Notes: generated by a model from the sequence alone, not told the origin. DNA of 64,000 nt from Bacillus sp. CH140a_4T (GCF_008923725.1 NZ_WBPF01000016.1:620001-684000), one strand, 5' to 3'. Counted from the first letter of the stretch, positions 8,770 to 17,374 are shown. Made by a program: numbers and translations.

Positions 8770-8790
8770 GCTTTTACAGGGGGAAAGAAC

Positions 8791-9495
8791 ATGTTGACGT
8801 ATGAAACGTGGGAAGAAAATAATGTTTCATTTTCAGAAGAAGATGAAACGAAAGGCGCGCTATCTGTATTAAGTTGGGCTTATAAAGAATATAAAAGTGA
8901 AATTGTATACGCATGTAGCTTCGGGGTGGAAGGGATGGTATTGCTGCATCTTATAAACCAAGTAAATCCATCTGCTAAAGTTGTATTTTTAGATACGAAT
9001 GTTCATTTTCAAGAAACGTATGAATTAATTCAAAAAGTGCGGAAACGATTTCCTTCATTAAATATTATAGAAAAACAGCCGGAACTTACGCTTGATGAAC
9101 AAGCGAAGTTGCATGGTGAGAAATTATGGGAAAGTAATCCAAATCTTTGTTGTAAAATTAGAAAAATTTTACCGTTAGAGAAATCATTAGCAGCGGAAAA
9201 AGCGTGGATATCGGGCTTAAGGAGGGAACAATCAGAAACACGTAAGCATACAAAGTTTATAAATCAAGATCATCGCTTTCAATCTATTAAAGTTTGTCCA
9301 CTCATTCATTGGACGTGGAAAGAAGTGTGGCGATATGTATACAAACATAGCTTACCATATAACCCGCTGCATGATGTTGGGTATCCAAGTATTGGGTGTG
9401 AGAAGTGTACATTACCTGTAGGTGAGGGTGGCGATTCGAGAGATGGTAGGTGGGCCGGGAAAGTGAAAACAGAATGTGGTCTTCATTACCAATAA
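8791..9495 (+). CDS. cysH: Phosphoadenylyl/adenylyl-sulfate reductase
   Basis: Thioredoxin-dependent reductase giving sulfite from APS or PAPS. The 234-residue protein has the PP-loop ([13 protein letters not shown] near residues 41-53). It carries the two cysteine pairs that hold a [4Fe-4S] cluster in APS-type reductases: Cys120-Cys121 and Cys203-x2-Cys206. The catalytic Cys229 is in the C-terminal KTECGLHYQ. Cluster-bearing CysH of B. subtilis is reported to use both APS and PAPS, which fits the presence of cysC in the same operon. The ATG at 8791 follows AGGGGGAAAG. Confidence 0.94.
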   Translation: MLTYETWEENNVSFSEEDETKGALSVLSWAYKEYKSEIVYACSFGVEGMVLLHLINQVNPSAKVVFLDTNVHFQETYELIQKVRKRFPSLNIIEKQPELTLDEQAKLHGEKLWESNPNLCCKIRKILPLEKSLAAEKAWISGLRREQSETRKHTKFINQDHRFQSIKVCPLIHWTWKEVWRYVYKHSLPYNPLHDVGYPSIGCEKCTLPVGEGGDSRDGRWAGKVKTECGLHYQ

Positions 9496-9533
9496 GATGA
9501 ATTTGAAAATAAAGCTAAGAGAGGAAATAGAAA

Positions 9534-10670
9534 ATGAGTACAAGAAACGAATTAATAAATCGTATAGACGAGACTTACGACGTATCACAAATCGAAAAAG
9601 AAATTGAACTAGACAACATTGCGTTAAGTGATTTAGAGCTATTAGCGACAGGGGGGTATAGCCCGCTTACTGGTTTTTTAGGAAAGAAAGATTATGATTC
9701 AGTCGTAGAAACGCTTCGCTTAGCAGACGGGAGCGTATGGAGTATACCGATTACATTACCAGTAACAGAAGAGGTAGCAGAGAGTCTGAAAGCTGGAGAG
9801 GGAGTAAAACTTGTTAATGCTGGAAATGTATATGGTGTCATTCAAATAGAAGATATTTTCGTACCTGACAAGGAAAAAGAAGCGTTACTTGTGTATAAAA
9901 CGGCGGATGAGGCTCATCCGGGAGTGAAAAAATTATATGAACGACCGAACGTTTACGTTGGAGGAGCTATTATTCTTACAAAACGCTTTGAAAATAATCC
10001 GTTTCCTTCTTATCATTTAGATCCAATTGAAACGAGAGAAGAATTTAAAAAACGTGGTTGGAAAACAGTGGTTGGATTTCAAACGAGAAATCCGGTACAT
10101 CGTGCCCATGAATACATTCAAAAATCTGCTCTTGAAATTGTAGATGGTCTCTTTTTAAATCCACTCGTTGGGGAAACGAAGTCAGACGATATTCCTGCTG
10201 ATGTAAGGATGGAAAGCTATGAAGTATTACTTCAAAACTATTATCCGAAAGATCGTGTCTTTTTAGGTGTATTTCCTGCAGCGATGCGTTACGCAGGACC
10301 GAGGGAAGCGATATTCCATGCATTAGTCAGAAAGAATTTTGGATGCACCCATTTTATCGTAGGGCGCGATCATGCAGGAGTAGGAGATTATTACGGGACT
10401 TATGAAGCACAAGAAATTTTTACAAACTTTACAGTGGAAGAGTTAGGGATTACACCGTTATTTTTTGAACATAGTTTTTACTGCGCGAAATGTGAAGCGA
10501 TGGCTTCGACGAAAACATGCCCGCATGGAAAAGAAGATCATGTCATTTTATCAGGTACAAAAGTAAGAGAACTATTAAGAAACGGTGAGGTTCCGCCGAG
10601 TACATTTAGTCGTAAAGAAGTAGTGGAAGTGCTAATTAAAGGTTTGAAAAAAGAAGTAGTAACAGAATAG
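9534..10670 (+). CDS. sat: Sulfate adenylyltransferase (ATP sulfurylase)
   Basis: Activates sulfate with ATP to APS, the entry step of sulfate assimilation. The 378-residue protein is full length for the monofunctional bacterial and archaeal type. Visible signatures are the nucleotide-binding [12 protein letters not shown] block near residues 182-193, [10 protein letters not shown] near 212 and the [12 protein letters not shown] motif near 278. Four cysteines in [15 protein letters not shown] near 318-332 resemble the zinc-binding site of this class. It lies between cysH and cysC with short gaps and has its own AGAGAGGAAA site. Confidence 0.95.
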   Translation: MSTRNELINRIDETYDVSQIEKEIELDNIALSDLELLATGGYSPLTGFLGKKDYDSVVETLRLADGSVWSIPITLPVTEEVAESLKAGEGVKLVNAGNVYGVIQIEDIFVPDKEKEALLVYKTADEAHPGVKKLYERPNVYVGGAIILTKRFENNPFPSYHLDPIETREEFKKRGWKTVVGFQTRNPVHRAHEYIQKSALEIVDGLFLNPLVGETKSDDIPADVRMESYEVLLQNYYPKDRVFLGVFPAAMRYAGPREAIFHALVRKNFGCTHFIVGRDHAGVGDYYGTYEAQEIFTNFTVEELGITPLFFEHSFYCAKCEAMASTKTCPHGKEDHVILSGTKVRELLRNGEVPPSTFSRKEVVEVLIKGLKKEVVTE

Positions 10671-10682
10671 GGAGAGAATGAC

Positions 10683-11276
10683 ATGGATACGAATATTACT
10701 TGGCATACAGCATCTGTTTCAAAAGATGAGAGAAGAGTAAGAAATGGGCATCATAGTTTTGTAGTTTGGTTTACTGGTCTATCAGCTTCAGGTAAATCTA
10801 CGGTGGCGAACGCGGTTGCTCGTAAACTATTTGAAAAGAATATTGGAAACTATGTACTAGATGGAGATAATATACGCCACGGTTTAAATAAAGACTTAGG
10901 TTTTTCTGAAAGTGATCGTATGGAAAATATAAGACGGATTGGTGAAGTGGCGAAGCTATTTGTAGATCAAGGTACTGTTGTTCTTACAGCGTTTATTTCA
11001 CCGTTTCGAGTAGACCGAAAACAAGTTAGAGATCTATTAGCGGTAGATGAGTTTATAGAAGTGTTTGTAAAGTGTCCAATTGAAGAGTGTGAGAAGCGTG
11101 ACCCGAAAGGGCTTTATAAAAAAGCAAGACAAGGTGATATTAAAGAATTTACTGGTGTTGATTCACCGTATGAGGAACCAGAACAAGCGGAATTAATTGT
11201 AGAAACACACAAGTATTCTATTGAAGAATGTGCAGAACAAATCGTGAAGTACCTACAAGAGCGTAGTTTTATATAG
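10683..11276 (+). CDS. cysC: Adenylyl-sulfate kinase
   Basis: Phosphorylates APS to PAPS. The P-loop GLSASGKST is at residues 32-40. The APS-binding region DGDNIRHGLNKDLGFSESDR follows, and VDSPYEEPEQAEL is the conserved lid region. The length of 197 residues is normal. It is 12 bases downstream of sat and 12 bases upstream of the sulfite reductase gene, so translation is likely coordinated. Confidence 0.95.
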   Translation: MDTNITWHTASVSKDERRVRNGHHSFVVWFTGLSASGKSTVANAVARKLFEKNIGNYVLDGDNIRHGLNKDLGFSESDRMENIRRIGEVAKLFVDQGTVVLTAFISPFRVDRKQVRDLLAVDEFIEVFVKCPIEECEKRDPKGLYKKARQGDIKEFTGVDSPYEEPEQAELIVETHKYSIEECAEQIVKYLQERSFI

Positions 11277-11288
11277 GGGGAGTAAAAT

Positions 11289-12911
11289 ATGAGTTATGAA
11301 AAAGTATGGGCTAACAAGGAAAAATTAAATCAAACTGAGAAAAATAAATTAAAAAAAGATGGATTGGAAATCTTTAATGATATTCCTTACTATGCGGAGA
11401 ATGGCTTCGAATCTATTCCGAAAGAAGAGTGGGACGCATTCAAATGGGCAGGGTTGTATTTACAAAGACCGAAAGAAGCTGGATATTTTATGATGCGTGT
11501 AAATATTCCTTCAGGGATTATTACGAATGCACAGGCAGAAGTGCTTGCCTCTGTCGCTGAGGATTATGGGCGTGACGTAATAGATATTACAACAAGACAG
11601 GCGATTCAGTTTCATTGGTTAGAAATTCATCAAATTCCAGATATTTTTAAAAGATTAGCGAGAGTTGGGTTATCTTCAGCTGGAGCGTGTGGTGATATAA
11701 CGCGTAATATTACAGGAAATCCACTTGCTGGCATTGATGTAAATGAACTGTTTGATACAACTAGTATTGTAAAAGAGGTATATGACTATTTCCAACATAA
11801 TGAAGAGTTTTCTAACTTACCACGTAAATTTAAAATGTCTATTAGTTCTAACATTTATAATTCAGCAAATGCAGAGATTAACTGTGTAGCATTTACACCT
11901 GCTACGAAAGAAATAGATGGTGAGAAAAAAGTTGGTTTTCATATAAAAGTAGGCGGTGGATTATCAGCTCGTCCATATTTAGCTGATGAATTAGATGTAT
12001 TTGTTTTACCAGAAGAAGTGAAGACGGTAGCGATTGCGATTGCTACGATATTCCGTGATTTTGGATACCGTGAAAAACGTCATTTAGCTCGTTTGAAATT
12101 TCTTGTTGCAGACTGGGGAGCAGAGAAATTTAAAGAGAAACTAATAGAGTATACAGGACCATTGCAAAGTAAAGGTGAAAGTGCTCTTAAAGGCTGGAAT
12201 GCTGGATACTTTTATGGTGTTCAAGATCAAAAACAAGATGGACTAAAATATGTAGGTTTTAATGTGCCGGTAGGACGTCTACATGCAAAAGAAATGTTTG
12301 AGATTGCAAAAATTGCTAAGCAGTATGGAAATGGGCAGATTCGTACATGTAACTCGCAAAACTTCATTATTCCGAATGTTCCGCCAGAAAATGTGAAGGG
12401 TTTACTAAATGAGCCATTGTTTGAAGCAATATCAGCAAGTCCGGAATCGTTTATCGGTCATGCGGTTTCTTGTACTGGTATTGAATATTGCAATCTTGCT
12501 TTAGTAGAAACGAAAGAAAGATTGCGAAAAATTGCCAAATACTTAGATACACAAATTGCGCTCGATGTTCCGGTTCGTATTCATATGGTAGGATGCCCGA
12601 ATTCATGTGGTCAACGTCAAATTGCTGATATTGGATTACAAGGAGTGAAAATGAAAACGAAGGAAAAAGGAATTGTTGAAGCATTTGAAATATATGTAGG
12701 TGGAACGTTGTTAGATGGTGGTGCTTATAATCAAAAGTTAAAAGGGAAAATAGATGGCGAGGATCTACCTGATGTACTTGCTTCATTTATAAGTTATTTC
12801 AAAGAGAATAAATTACCAGCTGAAACGTTTTATGATTTTGTCGGTCGTATTGGTGTAGATACATTACAAATAGCGTTAAATAACGTGCTAGAAGAATTAA
12901 TAGCGTCTTAG
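11289..12911 (+). CDS. Ferredoxin-type nitrite/sulfite reductase (sulfite reductase role likely)
   Basis: A 540-residue siroheme and [4Fe-4S] protein catalysing the six-electron reduction of sulfite to sulfide. The cluster/siroheme ligands are Cys395-x5-Cys401 (SCTGIEYC) and Cys436-x3-Cys440 (GCPNSCGQ). The two ferredoxin-like half domains include TTRQAIQFHWL near residues 101-111 and the GDITRNITGNP segment near 135. By sequence it is in the NirA/Sir-type single-subunit family rather than CysI with a CysJ partner. Its location between cysC and siroheme synthesis genes, under an S-box, indicates sulfite rather than nitrite as substrate. The electron donor gene is not visible here. Confidence 0.9.
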   Translation: MSYEKVWANKEKLNQTEKNKLKKDGLEIFNDIPYYAENGFESIPKEEWDAFKWAGLYLQRPKEAGYFMMRVNIPSGIITNAQAEVLASVAEDYGRDVIDITTRQAIQFHWLEIHQIPDIFKRLARVGLSSAGACGDITRNITGNPLAGIDVNELFDTTSIVKEVYDYFQHNEEFSNLPRKFKMSISSNIYNSANAEINCVAFTPATKEIDGEKKVGFHIKVGGGLSARPYLADELDVFVLPEEVKTVAIAIATIFRDFGYREKRHLARLKFLVADWGAEKFKEKLIEYTGPLQSKGESALKGWNAGYFYGVQDQKQDGLKYVGFNVPVGRLHAKEMFEIAKIAKQYGNGQIRTCNSQNFIIPNVPPENVKGLLNEPLFEAISASPESFIGHAVSCTGIEYCNLALVETKERLRKIAKYLDTQIALDVPVRIHMVGCPNSCGQRQIADIGLQGVKMKTKEKGIVEAFEIYVGGTLLDGGAYNQKLKGKIDGEDLPDVLASFISYFKENKLPAETFYDFVGRIGVDTLQIALNNVLEELIAS

Positions 12912-12921
12912 GAGGGACAAT

Positions 12922-13122
12922 ATGGATTTATATCGATTTGAAGCTGTGTTAATAAATAGTATTGTTCCGATTGTTGTCGTTGCTCAAAGTGAAGAACAGG
13001 CATTTAAGCTCGCGGAGATGGAGCTTGAAAAGCATTTTTTACCGTTGCCAGAAGTAAAGGAGATTTCCCTATTTGAAAAAAAGAAGATTCGAAAAGGGGC
13101 GGCTTTTGTTATTCATGAGTAA
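12922..13122 (+). CDS. DUF3906 family small protein
   Basis: A 66-residue protein (MDLYRFEAVLINSIVPIVVVAQSEEQAFKLAEMELEKHF...) preceded by a perfect TAGGAGGGACAAT site 10 bases after the sulfite reductase stop. It resembles DUF3906, a family I know only as Bacillus proteins of unknown function. The beta-beta-alpha pattern and the AQSEEQAFKLAEMELEKH helix suggest a small compact domain. Its place in the operon suggests a link with sulfite reduction or siroheme supply; this is inference. Confidence 0.75.
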   Translation: MDLYRFEAVLINSIVPIVVVAQSEEQAFKLAEMELEKHFLPLPEVKEISLFEKKKIRKGAAFVIHE

Positions 13123-13145
13123 GGAAAAAGTAATACGAAATAATG

Positions 13146-13179
13146 AAAACTTCCATTCGTATATAAGGATGGAAGTTTC
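13146..13179 (+). other. Intra-operon hairpin between the DUF3906 gene and sumT
   Basis: AAACTTCCAT (13147-13156) pairs with ATGGAAGTTT (13169-13178), twelve-base loop. The following CACTTTAATAG has no T-run, so it is more likely an mRNA processing or stability element, or a partial terminator. Confidence 0.55.
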
Positions 13180-13207
13180 ACTTTAATAGTAGAAATGAGG
13201 AGAGATA

Positions 13208-13984
13208 ATGGGGAAGGTTTATATCGTTGGTGCGGGTCCTGGTGATCCAGATTTAATTACTGTGAAAGGGTTAAAATGTATTGAGAAGGCAGATGTTATT
13301 TTGTACGACCGTCTCGTAAATAAAGAGTTACTTTCCTATGCAAAGCCTGAAGCGGATTTAATTTATTGCGGAAAACTACCAAATTATCACACGATGAAGC
13401 AAGAGACAATTAACACGTTTCTTATTAAATATGCGAAAAAAGGAAAAGTTGTAACGAGGCTTAAGGGCGGCGATCCATTTGTATTTGGGAGAGGGGGAGA
13501 AGAAGCTGAAGCGTTAGCAAAGCAAGGGGTACCATTTGAAATCGTTCCTGGTATTTCAGCTGGAATAGCTGCTCCTGCTTATGCTGGTATTCCAGTGACA
13601 CATCGTGATGCAAGCGCAAGTTTTGCTATTGTGACAGGGCATAGGAAAGAAGATGCTGAAGAAGAAGTGAAGTGGGAACATTTAGCGAAAGGTGTAGAGA
13701 CTTTAGCTGTATATATGGGGGTTAGTAATTTACCCTACATATGTGAGCAACTGATGAAGCATGGAAAAGATAAAAGTACACCTGCTGCTATTATTGAGCG
13801 AGGAACGACGTCTATGCAGCGCACAGTTGTTGGGACGTTAGGAACAATTGTAGATGTTGCCAAAAAAGAACAAATTCAAAATCCGAGCATGATTGTAATT
13901 GGAGAAGTGGTCCGTTTTAGAGAAAAAATCCATTGGTTTGAGAAACAGACAGAAAGTACGTATCAAGTAAGTGGAGTGTTATAA
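13208..13984 (+). CDS. sumT: Uroporphyrinogen-III C-methyltransferase
   Basis: SAM-dependent methylation of uroporphyrinogen III at C2 and C7 to precorrin-2, the first step of siroheme synthesis. The 258-residue protein has the tetrapyrrole methylase motifs VGAGPGDPDLIT at 5-16, LKGGDPFVFGRGGEE near 87-101 and PGISAGIAAPAYAGIP near 115-130. It is a stand-alone SumT; the SirC and SirB steps are encoded by the next two genes, so the three together replace the fused CysG of enterobacteria. Confidence 0.94.
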   Translation: MGKVYIVGAGPGDPDLITVKGLKCIEKADVILYDRLVNKELLSYAKPEADLIYCGKLPNYHTMKQETINTFLIKYAKKGKVVTRLKGGDPFVFGRGGEEAEALAKQGVPFEIVPGISAGIAAPAYAGIPVTHRDASASFAIVTGHRKEDAEEEVKWEHLAKGVETLAVYMGVSNLPYICEQLMKHGKDKSTPAAIIERGTTSMQRTVVGTLGTIVDVAKKEQIQNPSMIVIGEVVRFREKIHWFEKQTESTYQVSGVL

Positions 13985-13985
13985 A

Positions 13986-14741
13986 ATGAAAGCCATCTTA
14001 TATATATGTCATGGAAGTCGTTTGAAAGCAGCTAAAGAAGAAGCGGTTGCATTTATTACGTCATGCATGAACCGTGTAGAGGCAAGTATTCAAGAAGTTT
14101 GTTTTTTGGAGTTAGCGAGTCCGAATATTGATGAAGGGTTCCGTACATGTGTGAAGCGTGGTGCTACAGAGATTATTGTTGTTCCAGTTTTTTTATTAGC
14201 GGCAGGTCATGTGAAAAAAGATATCCCGTTTGCATTGGAGAAGTTAAATAATCAATTTTCGAATGTTAAAGTGACCTATGGTAACCCGTTTGGTGTATCA
14301 GAAACACTTGTTAAATCGGTATATAGCGGAAGTGGCATTGAACAGGAAGATAAGAATGAAGTGACGCTACTTCTCGTTGCAAGAGGGAGCAGTGATCCTG
14401 ACTTATTACGAGATATAAACTGGATCGCTTCTTTATTTCAAACGGAAGAGAGAATTAAAAAAGTAGAGGTTTGTTATTTAGCGGCTGCTGAGCCGAAATT
14501 TGAGGAGAAGTTAAAGGAAGTTGTAGAACGAAAAGAAAAGAACATCGTTGTGCTACCTTACTTGTTATTTACAGGTTTACTTATGAAACATATTGAAAAA
14601 GAAGTGGGCCGATATGAGTTGGGTGATATAAAAATAAGTCCGTATTTAGGAAAGAATGAAGCGTTTCAGTATATGTTAATTCAAAAAACGAAGAAATTAT
14701 TGAAGGGGGATCAATATGTATCCACTTACAGTGCGAGTTGA
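13986..14741 (+). CDS. sirB: Sirohydrochlorin ferrochelatase
   Basis: Inserts iron into sirohydrochlorin to complete siroheme. The 251-residue protein shows two CbiX-type halves: ILYICHGSRLKAAKEEA at the N-terminus with the metal-binding His, VVPVFLLAAGHVKKDIP near 61-77, and a second half starting VTLLLVARGSSDPDLL near 121. The chosen ATG at 13986 directly follows the sumT stop (13982-13984) and uses AGTGGAGTG within the end of sumT. An in-frame ATG at 13971 would overlap sumT but has no better site. Confidence 0.9.
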   Translation: MKAILYICHGSRLKAAKEEAVAFITSCMNRVEASIQEVCFLELASPNIDEGFRTCVKRGATEIIVVPVFLLAAGHVKKDIPFALEKLNNQFSNVKVTYGNPFGVSETLVKSVYSGSGIEQEDKNEVTLLLVARGSSDPDLLRDINWIASLFQTEERIKKVEVCYLAAAEPKFEEKLKEVVERKEKNIVVLPYLLFTGLLMKHIEKEVGRYELGDIKISPYLGKNEAFQYMLIQKTKKLLKGDQYVSTYSAS

Positions 14742-15333
14742 GAAGAAACGTGTTGTTGTCATTGGTGGAGGGAAAGTCGCGGGATTTAAAATTATTCCTT
14801 TACTAAAACAAGGTGCGGATATAATTGTGATAAGTCCTGAATTGGATGCGAATTTAGTGAAACTAGTGGAAGAAAAGCAAATTCGTTGGTATCAAAGGGA
14901 GTATGAAAAAAGTGATATTCAAGGTGCTTTTTTAGTTGTTGCAGCGAGTGGTGATGGTGTATTAAATGAACAAGTTGCTGAAGATAGTGCAGAGAATCAA
15001 TTAGTAAATGTTATTACGAATCCGGAAAGTGGGAATGTTCATTTTCCGGCGGCGATTCATCGAGGATTACTGAATGTGGCTGTTTCTACTGGAGGGGCAA
15101 GTCCGAAACTGGCAAAAAAAATCCGTGATGATATCGCAAATAAATATGATGAGGTGTATGAATCGTATCTTGATTTTTTATACGAAGTTAGAATAAAAGT
15201 GAAAGAATTACAAATAGAGAAAAGAGAGAGAAATATATTGTTACAAGAAGTATTAAAGTCGATATATGTTCAAAATGAACAAAAAAGAGAATTGTTTTTA
15301 CAAGAATTAGAGAGAAGAGTTCATATAGGATAA
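14716..15333 (+). CDS. sirC: Precorrin-2 dehydrogenase (siroheme synthase N-terminal type)
   Basis: NAD-dependent oxidation of precorrin-2 to sirohydrochlorin. The Rossmann motif VVVIGGGKVAGFKIIPLL sits at residues 13-30, and TGGASPKLAKKIRDDI near 116-131 is the family signature. At 205 residues it is somewhat longer than B. subtilis YlnF. It overlaps the end of sirB by 26 bases and uses GAAGGGGGATCA inside sirB, pointing to translational coupling. It is the last gene of the S-box operon. Confidence 0.92.
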   Translation: MYPLTVRVEKKRVVVIGGGKVAGFKIIPLLKQGADIIVISPELDANLVKLVEEKQIRWYQREYEKSDIQGAFLVVAASGDGVLNEQVAEDSAENQLVNVITNPESGNVHFPAAIHRGLLNVAVSTGGASPKLAKKIRDDIANKYDEVYESYLDFLYEVRIKVKELQIEKRERNILLQEVLKSIYVQNEQKRELFLQELERRVHIG

Positions 15334-15347
15334 TGAATAAATTGTAC

Positions 15348-15376
15348 TTTACAACTATAAAAATATAATTTATAAT
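15348..15376 (+). promoter_or_regulatory. Promoter of the Trp T-box transcript
   Basis: TTTACA (15348-15353), 17-base spacer, TATAAT (15371-15376): a near-consensus sigma-A promoter just upstream of the T-box leader. Confidence 0.8.
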
Positions 15377-15394
15377 CACAAGTAACTTCAATAA

Positions 15395-15675
15395 ATGAAA
15401 TCGATGAGCAAGAAGAGTATGTATATTTGATACGTTCAGAGAGCTGGGGTAAGGTGGGAGCCCGGTACGATAAAATATACAGAATGGGCTTGCGAGAGGT
15501 ATGTTGAACATTGTAGTAGGCAACCCGGGTTCCGCCGTTAAAAGGATAGAGTATCGGAGTTTTCCTGTACTTGAACAAGTGGGATTTATCAATCCAATTG
15601 AGGTGGTACCACGGTATTTACATTACATATATCGTCCTCTACATGCATATTTGCGTGTAGGGGACTTTTTTATTT
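15395..15675 (+). promoter_or_regulatory. T-box leader with Trp (UGG) specifier
   Basis: The T-box sequence AGGTGGTACCACGG is at 15601-15614. The terminator is CGTCCTCTACATGCA paired with TGCGTGTAGGGGAC (15633-15664), then TTTTTTT. In stem I, GCAAG (near 15408) pairs with CTTGC (15489-15493), and TGTATATTT pairs with AAAATATACA. The loop between has AAGAGTA on the 5' side and GAATGGG on the 3' side. The standard specifier position, preceded by GAA and followed by a single purine, reads TGG (15485-15487), the Trp codon. Uncharged tRNA-Trp should therefore activate the downstream transporter. The tRNA-end contact is TGGT, which would pair best with discriminator A, whereas bacterial tRNA-Trp usually has G (a wobble pair). 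Confidence 0.85.
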
Positions 15676-15750
15676 TCTAAAGGAGGTGTGCGAGTATGAA
15701 ATGAAAGTGTATAATTAATAAAAGTTTAAATATTCAGAAAAGGAGAATTT

Positions 15751-17109
15751 ATGATGAAAGAAACACAGCAATGGACGTCGAAAATAGGCTTTGTACTCGC
15801 AGCAGCCGGAGCCGCAGTAGGTCTTGGTGCCATATGGAAATTTCCATATGTTGCAGGTAATGGTGGGGGAGGCGCATTCTTCCTTGTATTTTTACTATTA
15901 ACTTTATTTATAGGTATGCCTTTACTATTAGCGGAGTTTGTTATTGGACGTAGCACTCAAAAAGAGGCGGTTACAGCTTATAAAGTACTAGTACCAAATA
16001 GTAAAGTATATCCTTGGATTGGTCGTATGGGAGTTGTAACTTGTTTTAGTGTACTCTCTTTTTATAGTGTTGTAGGTGGATGGATATTACTGTATTTATA
16101 CTATAGTGTTACAGGAAGTTTCTGGAATGGTGTTGTTGATTATGGAAAGTTGTTTGGTGAAACGATTTCAAATCCAGTAAGCGCGATTGGAGCACAATTT
16201 ATCTTTATGCTTTGCACTATTTTTGTTGTAAGTAAAGGTGTAGAGAAAGGGATAGAAAAAGCAAGTAAGTATATGATGCCGCTATTATTTATTTTATTTA
16301 TTGCGATCATTGTTCGTGCGTTAACACTGGATGGTGCATTTGCTGGGGTAGAGTTCTTCTTAAAACCAGATTTTTCAAAGCTGACAGCAGATACGATTTT
16401 ATACGCGATGGGACAATCGTTCTTCTCGCTAACAGTAGGTGCCTCAGTAATGGTCACGTATAGTTCATATTTGAAGAAAGAAGAACATTTAGCTAAATCA
16501 GCAACATCTATTGTAAGTTTAACTGTTTTTATTACAGTGCTTGCAGGATTAGCAATTTTCCCGGCGATTTTCGCATTAGGCGTTAAGCCGACTGAAGGAC
16601 CAGGACTACTATTTATCGTCCTTCCGGCAGTATTTGCAAAAATACCATTTGGACAATTTTTCTTCATTATGTTTTTAGTTTTATTCTTCTTTGCAACGTT
16701 AACATCTGCTATTTCCATGCTTGAAATTGTAGTAGCATCTGTTGCGAAAGATAATGAGAAAAAGCGTCCGTCAGCATCATTATTAATTGGTATTCTTATT
16801 TTTGCAGTTGGAATCCCGTCAGCATTATCGTTTGGAATTATGAGTGATGTGAAAATATTTGGTAAGACATTCTTTGATTTCGTCGATTTTTCGGTAAGTA
16901 ATGTATTGCTGCCGCTCGGAGTACTAGCCATTTCGCTATTCGTACCAAATAAAATGAGTAAAGAGATGTTAATGAAAGAATTAGAAGTTACGGAAACGAA
17001 AGGGAAAACATTATTTAATATTTGGTTCTTCTTGCTTCGTTATGTTATTCCAGTAACTGTAATTATTGTATTTTTAAATGCGATAGGCGTATTTAAAATG
17101 TTTGCATAA
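15751..17109 (+). CDS. Sodium:neurotransmitter-symporter family transporter (probable tryptophan importer)
   Basis: A 452-residue inner-membrane protein of the SNF (LeuT-fold) family. The N-terminus has the signature GFVLAAAGAAVGLGAIWKFPY (TM1), followed by GNGGGGAFFLVFLLLT (TM2) and a total of about eleven or twelve hydrophobic helices; TM6 contains the FFSLTVGASVMVTYSSY region. Sodium-coupled amino acid uptake is the family role. The T-box leader with a Trp specifier makes tryptophan the best substrate prediction. Start ATGATG at 15751 follows AAAGGAG. Monocistronic. Confidence 0.88.
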   Translation: MMKETQQWTSKIGFVLAAAGAAVGLGAIWKFPYVAGNGGGGAFFLVFLLLTLFIGMPLLLAEFVIGRSTQKEAVTAYKVLVPNSKVYPWIGRMGVVTCFSVLSFYSVVGGWILLYLYYSVTGSFWNGVVDYGKLFGETISNPVSAIGAQFIFMLCTIFVVSKGVEKGIEKASKYMMPLLFILFIAIIVRALTLDGAFAGVEFFLKPDFSKLTADTILYAMGQSFFSLTVGASVMVTYSSYLKKEEHLAKSATSIVSLTVFITVLAGLAIFPAIFALGVKPTEGPGLLFIVLPAVFAKIPFGQFFFIMFLVLFFFATLTSAISMLEIVVASVAKDNEKKRPSASLLIGILIFAVGIPSALSFGIMSDVKIFGKTFFDFVDFSVSNVLLPLGVLAISLFVPNKMSKEMLMKELEVTETKGKTLFNIWFFLLRYVIPVTVIIVFLNAIGVFKMFA

Positions 17110-17110
17110 T

Positions 17111-17140
17111 AAAAAGACGGAGATTTCTCCGTCTTTTTAT
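17111..17140. terminator. Bidirectional terminator
   Basis: AAAAAGACGGAGA pairs with TCTCCGTCTTTTT (17111-17138). It closes the SNF transporter gene and, on the other strand, the small membrane protein gene. Confidence 0.9.
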
Positions 17141-17301
17141 TATGTTGTAGGTGTATTTAATAAACGATTATACGCTTTATAGGTTGTGACGACTGCAATG
17201 AATGATCCGATTAAAAATAATGCTGAGCCGCCAAATGTAAATAACCGGCCAATGTAAGTTTCTCTAGCTTCTTCTATTTTTTGTTGTAATTGTGTATTCA
17301 T
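17140..17301 (-). CDS. Small single-span membrane protein, unknown function
   Basis: A 53-residue protein: a charged N-terminal helix (MNTQLQQKIEEARETYIGRLF), one transmembrane segment (FGGSALFLIGSFIAVVTTY) and a short tail. The start chosen at 17301 has GAAGTGA nine bases upstream; a start at 17328 lacks any site. The upstream region contains a long inverted repeat (17308-17369) whose stem includes this weak ribosome binding site. Confidence 0.6.
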   Translation of the reverse strand: MNTQLQQKIEEARETYIGRLFTFGGSALFLIGSFIAVVTTYKAYNRLLNTPTT

Positions 17302-17307
17302 ATGATT

Positions 17308-17369
17308 CACTTCGTAAACTATAGGCATTTAGTAGTAGTCTATGTGGAATGCCTATAGTTTGTGAAGTG
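17308..17369. repeat. 22-bp near-perfect inverted repeat upstream of the small membrane protein gene
   Basis: CACTTCGTAAACTATAGGCA and two more bases (17308-17329) match the reverse complement of 17348-17369 at 20 of 22 positions; the two differences would be G-U pairs in RNA. The loop is 18 bases. No T-run follows in either direction, and a separate terminator lies at 17375-17404. Confidence 0.8.
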
Positions 17370-17374
17370 GAAAT

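Noticed and set aside
16140..16931. Long minus-strand ORF of 263 codons inside the SNF transporter gene
   Set aside because: It is antisense to a clear membrane transporter and encodes a low-complexity sequence typical of shadow frames.
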